A stretch of DNA of 10,905 nucleotides from an uncultured Mailhella sp. GTDB taxonomy: Bacteria > Desulfobacterota > Desulfovibrionia > Desulfovibrionales > Desulfovibrionaceae. A program made the translations under genes and the position numbers. Positions 1 to 5,700 of the stretch are shown here, piece by piece; within the stretch, counting starts at the first letter, position 1, and each line of letters opens with the position of its first letter. The stretch covers positions 1 through 10,905 of the forward strand of contig NZ_CAJJIC010000081.1 in NCBI RefSeq assembly GCF_905187505.1, in the 5' to 3' direction. The notes below the pieces were generated by a model. That model was given only the letters and a program-made list of their open reading frames with translations, was not told the DNA's origin and did no database searches.

Positions 1-2
1 AA

Positions 3-779
3 TGGGACAGAAATGCATGCTGGTGCTCCTGGGGGTCTTCCACGGAAGTGTTTTCCTGGGGGGATTTCTGCAGAATGAAAATTCCCCTGCCTTCGTTGGA
101 GGAACAGGAAAAAATTGTTGCCGCATGGAAGGCCCTCCGCGCCATGAAGGAACAGAACGAGGCCATGGCCGAACCTCTGTTTGCCCTGTGCCGCAGCCGC
201 CTGCAGGAGATAAAAAAGGAATATGAAGCGGTAGAACTGGGGCCGATGCTTAAGAGACTTGATAATAGAAATTTTGACAATACCATAAAAGATGTTAAGG
301 GTCTTTCGGTAACAAAGCAGTTTCGTGAGCCGACTGCAAAAGTTGATAAAGAAAATCTTTCATCATATAAAATTGTATATCCTGGACAGTTCGGATTTGT
401 TCAAACAACAAATAACGAAAAATGTTTCGTATGTTGTTTGTCCAATTATACTTATCCTATAGTTATATCATCAGTGAATGAAGTTTTTGATATAAAAGAT
501 AAAGGAAAAATGATTCCTGAGTTTCTTTATCTTTATTTTTTGAGAAAAGAATTTGACCGATATGCCAGATATCATTCATGGGGAAGTGCTAGAGAGATTT
601 TTAATTGGGATGCCCTGTGCCGGGTACGCATTCCCCTTCCTCCGCTGTCCGTGCAGAAAGCGCTGGTGGACGTGTACCGCTGCGCTGCGGAAGCAAAGCG
701 CATAGCGGAGGAGGCCGACAGGCTGAGCAGGGACATTTGTCCTGCATTGATTCGGCACGCAGCAAGAGGAGGCAACTGA
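3..779 (+). CDS. hsdS: Type I restriction-modification specificity subunit HsdS (5'-truncated by window edge)
   Basis: The frame is open from the first bases to TGA at 777-779 (258 codons visible), so the start lies outside the window; full HsdS proteins are about 400-450 residues. HsdS carries two target recognition domains (TRDs), each followed by a conserved helical spacer, and dictates which DNA site HsdM methylates and HsdR restricts. The two-fold layout is visible: the block SWGSSTEVFSWGDFCRMKIP (ending near nt 86) recurs as SWGSAREIFNWDALCRVRIP (ending near nt 635), each leading into IPLP and a helical stretch. What remains is the end of TRD1, the central spacer, all of TRD2 and the C-terminal spacer. 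TRD2 DNA (about 236-600) is strikingly AT-rich compared with the flanks, fitting exchange of TRD modules. hsdR starts one base after the stop; hsdM presumably lies upstream. A GTG at 48 is an internal codon, not the start. Confidence 0.93.
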   Translation, partial: WDRNACWCSWGSSTEVFSWGDFCRMKIPLPSLEEQEKIVAAWKALRAMKEQNEAMAEPLFALCRSRLQEIKKEYEAVELGPMLKRLDNRNFDNTIKDVKGLSVTKQFREPTAKVDKENLSSYKIVYPGQFGFVQTTNNEKCFVCCLSNYTYPIVISSVNEVFDIKDKGKMIPEFLYLYFLRKEFDRYARYHSWGSAREIFNWDALCRVRIPLPPLSVQKALVDVYRCAAEAKRIAEEADRLSRDICPALIRHAARGGN

Positions 780-780
780 A

Positions 781-3700
781 ATGAGCGGCAAGCTGTATGA
801 AAGCGAATTCGAGCGGGCGCTTCTGGACATGCTTCAGCAGGAGGGCTGGGCATATACCCCCGGGGGCGAGCTGCACCGCAAAGTGACGGAAGCCCTCTTG
901 GAAGACGATCTCAGGAATTTTCTTGCCGTCAAGTATGTTTCCACGGGGAAGCTTCCTGCCGATGACCTCTCTGCCGTTATTGCCAATATTCGCAACGTCG
1001 GCGGCGCCACCGACTATCATCGTTTCTGCAACGCCGTCCGGCTTTATCAGAACGGCTATGACGTCACGCCATCCAACGGCTTGCCGCCTTTTCATCTGCA
1101 TTACATTGATTTTGAACATCCCGAAGAAAATATTTTTCGGGTCGTCAATCAGTTCGACATGGTTCAGGGGACGGAGCATCGCATTCCCGACGTGCTTCTT
1201 TTCGTCAACGGCATTCCTCTGTGCATCATGGAACTGAAGAATCCCACCGATGAGAACGCCACCATTCGCACGGCCCATACGCAGATCACCGTGCGCTACC
1301 GTCGGGATATTCCCGAGCTGCTCAAATACTGCGCCGTGGCCTGCATCAGCGATGCCGGGCAGTCCCGCATGGGCACCATCACTTCGTCGTTTGAATATTT
1401 TTATGCGTGGAAGAAGGTGGAGAACGAGGACGAGGAAGGCAGCGGGCTGCACGAATTGGAGAGTCTCGTCAAGGGGGCGTTGTCTCCCGCACGGCTGCTT
1501 GAAATAGTCCGCGACTACGTGTACCTGCCGGACGTGTCGAAGGATGATCTGGCCGTGGTATGCCGGTATCCGCAGTTTTTTGCCACGCGCAAGCTCAGAG
1601 ACCATATTGTCGAGCACCTGCGCAGTCATGACGGCGACGGCAGGGGTGGAACGTATTTTGGGGCAACAGGCTGCGGCAAGACGTTTACCATGCTTTTTCT
1701 TGCCCGGCAGCTCATGCTGCGTCGTCGTTCCTTTTTGGGAAGCCCGACCATTCTCATCATTGTGGACAGGGAAGATCTGGAAACGCAGGCCGGCAAGCTG
1801 TTCTGCAACGCCAGAACATTTCTGATGGACAGCAGCATCAAGGTTTTTGAAAGCCGGGAAAAGCTTCGTCAGGAAATGTCGCAGAGAGGAAGCGGCGGTC
1901 TGTATGTGACGACCATTCAGAAATTTGTCGAAAGCACCGGCCTTCTGAGCGATCGTGCCAACATCATCTGCATGAGCGACGAGGCGCACAGAACGCAGAA
2001 CAACCTCGGCGGCGCGCTCAGGTACGGAAGCGACGACAAGGGGGCGGAATTTACTTACGGCTTCGCCCATTATCTGCGCGAGGCGCTGCCGCGGGCCACC
2101 TATGTGGGATTTACGGGAACGCCCATTGACGAGACCGTTCATGTGTTCGGCGACATAGTCGACATGTATACCATGAAGCAGTCGCAGGAAGACGGCATTA
2201 CCGTGCCCATCATCTATGATCCCAGGCTGCCGCGCGTGTTCATGAACGACGAGCAGGCCAGACGGATTGAGGAATACTACCGTCAGTGCGAAAGCGAGGG
2301 CGCGACGCAGGAGGACGTGGACAAGAGCAAGCTGGCCATGAGCGGCATGAAGGTCATTCTCGGCGATGAAGGACGGTTGCGGCGCGTGGCGGCGGACATC
2401 ATTGCCGATTATGAAAAACGCTGTGACGATGCGCCCGAAAGAGTGCTCAAGGCCATGATCACCTGTTACGACAGGGAGATTGCCTGCCGGCTCTACGGCA
2501 TGATGAAAGCGATGCGGCCGGACTGGTGCAGGCCTCTGAAGGCGCTGGATGCGACGGGCCTTTCCCCGGAAGAGCTGGAAAAGAGAACGCCGATCTGTTT
2601 TCTCAATGTGGTGGCCACGCGGGGGAAGGATGACCCCAGGGACATGTATGACCTGCTTGGCGATGATGCGCATCGCCGGGATCTGGACGAGGCATTCAAG
2701 GATGACAAGTCCAACTTTCATGTGGCCATTGTCGTCGACATGTGGATAACGGGCTTTGATGCGCCGCCGCTCACCGTGCTTTACAACGACAAGCCTCTGC
2801 AGAAGCATACCCTCATTCAGACCATAAGCCGCGTCAACCGGCGCTACAAGGACAAGGAATGCGGCTACATTGTGGATTATTTCGGCATACGCGGAGAAAT
2901 GAAGAGTGCGCTCAAGCAGTATTCCGGGGAGGCTGCAACGTCGAAGGACGATCTGCAGGAAGCTCATGCGGTTTTGAAGAACGAGCTTCAGATACTTCGG
3001 GATCTGACCTCGACGCTGGACTTTGAGCCGTTTTTCCAGAAGTCACCGCTTGTTCGTCTTCAGTTTCTTCAGCGCGGGGCGGAATATCTGCTGGCCAGAG
3101 ATGTGCCGGTCAAGGGAAAGCCTTCGTATCTGACCGCGTTCCGGGGACATGTCAAACGCCTCCGCAGCGCCTTTGACATCTGCAATCCTGCCGGAGTGCT
3201 GAGCGACGAGGAAGCAAAGTGGTCGCAGTGCTTCATGGGCCTGACCGTATTCGTCAACAAGATAACGGCATCCGTGCATGACGTGACGTCCATGAACAGG
3301 GCGGTTGAAAGGATGGTGAAGGAGGCCATAGACTGTTCCGGGGTGGAGAACATCATTGAGTCTCAGGGGGAGGAGAATATTTTCGGTCAAGACTTTCTGA
3401 GGGAACTTTCCGGTGTGAAGCTTCCGTTCACCAAGTTTCAGCTCATGCTCAAGCTGCTTAAGCAGGCCATACGCGAATACAGGAAAACCAATAAGATCAG
3501 GGCGGACTACTACGACAGGCTTCTCAAAAAAACCATCGACGACTACAACACCCGAGACAATCCCTCCTTTGCCGGCGATGCGGCCAGAGACGCCGCGACG
3601 TCCCTCAGCAAGGTTGTGACCGACAGGGTTTCGGCCTGTACGGACAGGCTGCTCAAGCTGCTGCAGGAGATCCGGGAAGACGGGCAGAAGTTCAAGGATC

Positions 3701-3993
3701 TGGGAATTTCCTTTGAAGAAAAGGCCTTCTATGATGTGCTGTGCGAAACAAGAGACAGGCACGGCTTTGCGTATGCCGACGAAAGATGCATTGAGCTGGC
3801 CAGAAAGATCAAGAAGCTTGTTGATGATACCGCCGTGTATGCGGACTGGCTGAACAACGACAACCTGAAGAATCGACTCTCCAGCGAGCTGCTCATGCTT
3901 CTTTATAAAAACGGCTATCCGCCGGAATGGAAGGAGGAAGTGTACGAGCAGGTGCTTGATCAGGTTCAGAACTTCAAGGAACATGAGGAATAG
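781..3993 (+). CDS. hsdR: Type I restriction enzyme R subunit HsdR (ATP-dependent translocase/endonuclease)
   Basis: 1070 residues, in the usual HsdR size range. HsdR joins HsdM and HsdS, pumps DNA with ATP and cuts at a distance from the recognition site. Domains in order: an N-terminal nuclease domain with the PD-(D/E)xK core at D137 and E151-L-K153 (IPDVLLF...IMELKNP); a RecA-like motor with Walker A GATGCGKT (294-301), DEAH box (400-403) and motif III TGTP (445-448); a second RecA lobe with DMWITGFDAP (653-662) and motif VI QTISRVNR (680-687); then a long helical, charged C-terminal region that in this family binds the methylase core. All key nuclease and helicase residues are present, so the protein looks active. 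The Walker A is GATGCGKT rather than the common GSGKT/S form. ATG at 781 follows AGGAGG at 767-772 and sits one base after the hsdS stop, indicating an operon with coupled translation. Confidence 0.96.
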   Translation: MSGKLYESEFERALLDMLQQEGWAYTPGGELHRKVTEALLEDDLRNFLAVKYVSTGKLPADDLSAVIANIRNVGGATDYHRFCNAVRLYQNGYDVTPSNGLPPFHLHYIDFEHPEENIFRVVNQFDMVQGTEHRIPDVLLFVNGIPLCIMELKNPTDENATIRTAHTQITVRYRRDIPELLKYCAVACISDAGQSRMGTITSSFEYFYAWKKVENEDEEGSGLHELESLVKGALSPARLLEIVRDYVYLPDVSKDDLAVVCRYPQFFATRKLRDHIVEHLRSHDGDGRGGTYFGATGCGKTFTMLFLARQLMLRRRSFLGSPTILIIVDREDLETQAGKLFCNARTFLMDSSIKVFESREKLRQEMSQRGSGGLYVTTIQKFVESTGLLSDRANIICMSDEAHRTQNNLGGALRYGSDDKGAEFTYGFAHYLREALPRATYVGFTGTPIDETVHVFGDIVDMYTMKQSQEDGITVPIIYDPRLPRVFMNDEQARRIEEYYRQCESEGATQEDVDKSKLAMSGMKVILGDEGRLRRVAADIIADYEKRCDDAPERVLKAMITCYDREIACRLYGMMKAMRPDWCRPLKALDATGLSPEELEKRTPICFLNVVATRGKDDPRDMYDLLGDDAHRRDLDEAFKDDKSNFHVAIVVDMWITGFDAPPLTVLYNDKPLQKHTLIQTISRVNRRYKDKECGYIVDYFGIRGEMKSALKQYSGEAATSKDDLQEAHAVLKNELQILRDLTSTLDFEPFFQKSPLVRLQFLQRGAEYLLARDVPVKGKPSYLTAFRGHVKRLRSAFDICNPAGVLSDEEAKWSQCFMGLTVFVNKITASVHDVTSMNRAVERMVKEAIDCSGVENIIESQGEENIFGQDFLRELSGVKLPFTKFQLMLKLLKQAIREYRKTNKIRADYYDRLLKKTIDDYNTRDNPSFAGDAARDAATSLSKVVTDRVSACTDRLLKLLQEIREDGQKFKDLGISFEEKAFYDVLCETRDRHGFAYADERCIELARKIKKLVDDTAVYADWLNNDNLKNRLSSELLMLLYKNGYPPEWKEEVYEQVLDQVQNFKEHEE

Positions 3994-4003
3994 GCCCTCA
4001 TAC

Positions 4004-4022
4004 GGAAAACGCCTTTTCCTTT
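4004..4022 (+). terminator. Weak hairpin just after hsdR
   Basis: GGAAAA (4004-4009), loop CGCC, TTTTCC (4014-4019), then TTT. The stem is A/T rich and the U run short, so it is at best a weak terminator. It is the first of six inverted repeats in the 215 bp after hsdR. Confidence 0.3.
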
Positions 4023-4026
4023 CATC

Positions 4027-4068
4027 CGTCAGAACCGCGTTCTGGGGACACGTTTCTGACGTGTTTTT
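4027..4068 (+). terminator. Probable rho-independent terminator downstream of hsdR
   Basis: CGTCAGAA (4027-4034) pairs perfectly with TTCTGACG (4054-4061), followed by TGTTTTT. Two alternative, mutually exclusive stems use the same bases: CAGAAC/GTTCTG (4030-4035 with 4039-4044) and ACACG/CGTGT (4048-4052 with 4060-4064) directly before TTTT. It lies 34 bp after the hsdR stop in the orientation that would end the hsd transcript. Confidence 0.55.
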
Positions 4069-4076
4069 CTCTCGTG

Positions 4077-4096
4077 CGGAGACTTTCTCCGTTTTT
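4077..4096 (+). terminator. Rho-independent terminator (second) downstream of hsdR
   Basis: CGGAGA (4077-4082), loop CTT, TCTCCG (4086-4091), immediately followed by TTTTT. A compact 6-bp stem plus U tract in + orientation. It acts as backup to the hairpin at 4027-4068. Confidence 0.6.
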
Positions 4097-4111
4097 ATGG
4101 CTGGTCGATGT

Positions 4112-4136
4112 AGGCCGTTCTTTCGAGGGACGGCCT
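4112..4136. repeat. Perfect 7-bp inverted repeat extended by G-U pairs
   Basis: AGGCCGT (4112-4118) and ACGGCCT (4130-4136); inner bases pair further with G-U, leaving a TCG loop. There is no T run on either side, so it is not a standard intrinsic terminator. It could be a structured RNA element or protein site. Confidence 0.5.
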
Positions 4137-4147
4137 CACCGTATCGG

Positions 4148-4185
4148 CACGCTGCCCGACACCCCTTTTGGGGGAATGCGGCGTG
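4148..4185. repeat. Long interrupted inverted repeat with CCCC-TTTT-GGGG core
   Basis: CACGCTGC (4148-4155) pairs with GCGGCGTG (4178-4185) with one G-U pair; inside lies CCCC (4162-4165), TTTT, GGGG (4170-4173). No adjacent U run on either strand. Confidence 0.45.
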
Positions 4186-4206
4186 AGCTCCCCGAGGGCC
4201 GGGCTT

Positions 4207-4228
4207 ACGCTGAAAGCGTCTTGTTTTT
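4207..4228 (+). terminator. Small hairpin plus T run
   Basis: ACGCT (4207-4211), loop GAA, AGCGT (4215-4219), then CTTGTTTTT. Terminator-like in + orientation, though no + strand gene lies between it and the stronger terminators upstream. Confidence 0.35.
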
Positions 4229-4286
4229 CCTTACGCGGAAGGCTCCGGCGTTCAGGGAAGGGGGGGCGTTTTCTTTGTCCGCGCGC

Positions 4287-4484
4287 TTACAGGTCGCTCA
4301 TGGAAAGAACGTGCAGGCAGTCCGCGCAGATGAGGGGCTGCTTTGCGGGGGAGACGGGGGGCGGCGTTTTGCCGAGCACCTTCACGCGGAACAGATTGCG
4401 CAGAAGAAGGAAGTCCAGCGGGATGAGGCGCGGGGACTGGCACCTCGGGCAGCGCAGGGAGGAGAGGGGCGCATAGTGTTTCAT
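4287..4484 (-). CDS. Small zinc-ribbon-like protein, function unknown
   Basis: 65 residues with two CX2C knuckles: C12-P-R-C15 near the N-terminus and C53-A-D-C56 near the C-terminus, 37 residues apart, the spacing of a small treble-clef or zinc-ribbon fold. The core between them (IPLDFLLLRNLFRVKVLG) looks like ordinary folded protein rather than GC-rich shadow sequence. The start is uncertain: the ATG at 4484 has no clear Shine-Dalgarno, and the frame stays open upstream to a TGA at 4587-4589. The residues just before the ATG (HFTFNPVDD) look protein-like, but no ATG, GTG or TTG is available there. The gene may be an N-terminally damaged remnant, may start at an atypical codon, or may be translated from 4484. 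It lies downstream of, and in the same direction as, the cysteine-rich gene at 4881-5084. I do not recognise the family. Confidence 0.5.
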   Translation of the reverse strand: MKHYAPLSSLRCPRCQSPRLIPLDFLLLRNLFRVKVLGKTPPPVSPAKQPLICADCLHVLSMSDL

Positions 4485-4880
4485 GTCGTCAACCGGGTTG
4501 AAGGTGAAATGGGGCGGCCCAGGGGCGGTGCGGGGACTCGCAGAACGGCGGACTGTGAGGCGCGGGGCGGCGTTTGCGTTTCGCCGTCACGATTGCCGGA
4601 GGGGCGGGGCGCTGTGGGGCCCCTTTCCCTCGAGGCGACGGGCTTCTTTTTGGGGGGCGGCGGCAAGCCCCTTGTTTTCTCGGGGGCGCGTTCGGCGATA
4701 TTTCTTCCTTTTGCGGTGCGGCGCTCCCTTCATCGGCGGCGCGTTCGGGCCGTTCTGAGACTTGCGCGCGTTCAGTCCGTCGCGTCCGGGCCGTTAGGCG
4801 CGGTGCGCGTGTTCGGCCGGGGCGCGCTCGGGCCGGGGCTCGCGCGTGGTTTCCGGCGTGCCCGGAAGGGAAAGGCCGCG
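4485..4880. other. GC-rich intergenic stretch, no supported gene
   Basis: 396 bp between two small minus-strand genes. Open frames exist on both strands but are rich in Arg, Pro and Gly, lack ribosome binding sites and show no motif. The only structure noted is the inverted repeat TTCCGG (4851-4856)/CCGGAA (4862-4867), just downstream of the 4881-5084 gene, without a U run. The part nearest 4484 may contain the missing N-terminus of the zinc-ribbon-like protein. Confidence 0.6.
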
Positions 4881-5084
4881 CTACAGCTTTTCCCACTTGT
4901 CGAAGCGCGGGCACGAGCCGCCCGAGAGCATGGCCGTCTTTCTGACAAGGCAGGGCGCGGGCGCAGAATCGCAGCGGATCCGCACCACGCCCCGGAAGGT
5001 GTGCACTTCCGGCTCGCGGCGGCCCGTCCACCAGCGGCACGCGCCGCACTTTCTTTCGTGGGGAAAAATGGTGTTTACCGGCAT
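4881..5084 (-). CDS. Small cysteine-rich protein, function unknown
   Basis: 67 residues with cysteines at 13, 16, 38, 45 and 58. The N-terminal KCGACRWW block (CX2C followed by two tryptophans) and the later IRCDSAPAPC and GGSCPRFDKWE blocks suggest a small metal-binding fold; with only five cysteines, zinc or iron-sulfur cannot be told apart. There is no signal peptide or membrane segment, so it is probably cytosolic. The ATG at 5084 is well supported: GAGGT (AGGAGG-like) lies at 5091-5095, about 6-7 bases upstream. A sigma70-like promoter (5282-5309) and a hairpin-rich leader of about 190 nt precede it. The zinc-ribbon-like gene follows 396 bp downstream in the same direction. I do not recognise the family. 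Confidence 0.75.
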   Translation of the reverse strand: MPVNTIFPHERKCGACRWWTGRREPEVHTFRGVVRIRCDSAPAPCLVRKTAMLSGGSCPRFDKWEKL

Positions 5085-5275
5085 GGGAAGACCTCATTCT
5101 GGCAGAACAGGCGGCAGGGCCGGGAAAAGAACGCCTGCCGTAGGAGGCGCGGAGCGCGCCGCGAAAGGACGCCGATGACCGCAGGATCGGCAAAGCGCAA
5201 AGTCCCGGGTCGCCCCTTCGGGCGGGATGCCCGGCGGCGGGGCAGCCATACGGCGCTTTGGACGGAAGCGGACAC
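5085..5275 (-). ncRNA. Candidate structured 5' leader (six inverted repeats) of the cysteine-rich gene
   Basis: Between the predicted transcription start (about 5275) and the ATG at 5084 there are six successive stems, in + coordinates: CGCTT/AAGCG (5254-5258, 5266-5270); CCGGG/CCCGG (5205-5209, 5230-5234) enclosing CGCCC/GGGCG (5211-5215, 5220-5224); GCCGAT/ATCGGC (5171-5176, 5186-5191); GGCGCG/CGCGCC (5146-5151, 5155-5160); CGGCAGG/CCTGCCG (5112-5118, 5134-5140); TTCTG/CAGAA (5097-5101, 5103-5107). The last touches the Shine-Dalgarno at 5091-5095. This arrangement fits a cis-regulatory RNA, but GC-rich DNA yields some stems by chance. I cannot match it to a known riboswitch class. Confidence 0.35.
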
Positions 5276-5281
5276 CTTTGA

Positions 5282-5309
5282 TGTATATTGTCATAGACAA
5301 GCCCGTCAA
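5282..5309 (-). promoter_or_regulatory. Sigma70-like promoter for the cysteine-rich gene
   Basis: On the minus strand TTGACG (5309-5304), a 16-bp spacer, then TATACA (5287-5282). This short AT-rich island stands out from a very GC-rich surround. Transcription would start near 5275 and read into the gene at 5084-4881. Confidence 0.55.
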
Positions 5310-5329
5310 GGCGCGAGCCTGCCTTGATG
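5304..5329. promoter_or_regulatory. Inverted repeat overlapping the -35 box (possible operator)
   Basis: CGTCAAGGC (5304-5312) and GCCTTGATG (5321-5329) pair over 9 positions with one G-T mismatch, separated by 8 bp. The left arm contains the -35 hexamer of the promoter at 5282-5309, the position expected for a repressor or activator site. No cognate regulator is in the window. Confidence 0.4.
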
Positions 5330-5700
5330 CCCTGCGGCGCAGCGCCGTGCGGCCTGCGGCAAGGTCTGAAACAGGCCGGGGGCGTGTCTTTCGGGAAGAG
5401 GCCCGGGGGCAGGCGTCCGGGACGGCAGCCGACGTTCGGGCCCTGACTCTGCGGAGGGGGCATGGCGGGACAAGCGTTCGGGAAGGCGCAGCGCCGGGCC
5501 CGCGCCGGGTCCGCGGGACGGAATACGCCCCGGGCAACGCGGGGAAAGCGATGGGGGAAAACGGCGGGCGAAAAGGAACAGGGCCGGACATGGCGTTTTC
5601 CGCGGTTTTCTCCCCGTTCCCACCTTCCCGTGCGGCTTTCCGTCCTTCCCCGCGTGTCCCCCGTTCCTGCGGCCTTTTTCCGTTCTGCGGCCGGGAGCCG
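5330..5700. other. GC-rich gap downstream of the DUF1848 gene, no supported gene
   Basis: About 370 bp of very GC-rich sequence, purine-rich on the minus strand. I see no gene with a ribosome binding site and no clear U-tract terminator after the DUF1848 stop. GCCGCAGAACGG and its near copy GCCGCAGGAACGG form a short minus-strand direct repeat right after the stop (about 5661-5691). Confidence 0.55.

Noticed and set aside
601..2967. Antisense 788-codon open frame opposite hsdR
   Set aside because: It is the complement of a well-supported gene with all HsdR motifs; GC-rich third positions keep the antisense frame open. No ribosome binding site or domain.
5094..5295. Possible tiny peptide MTIYIKGVRF... 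ending just before the cysteine-rich gene, containing CRSC
   Set aside because: Its ATG lies inside the predicted promoter, it has no Shine-Dalgarno, and the rest is Pro/Arg-rich. A structured leader explains the region better.
4074..5327. 417-codon + strand open frame across the small minus-strand genes
   Set aside because: Arg/Gly/Ala-rich with no motif or ribosome binding site, and it overlaps a minus-strand gene with a promoter, Shine-Dalgarno and patterned cysteines.
4489..5463. 324-codon minus-strand open frame rich in Pro and Arg
   Set aside because: Low-complexity GC shadow; it conflicts with the supported 67-residue gene in another frame of the same strand.
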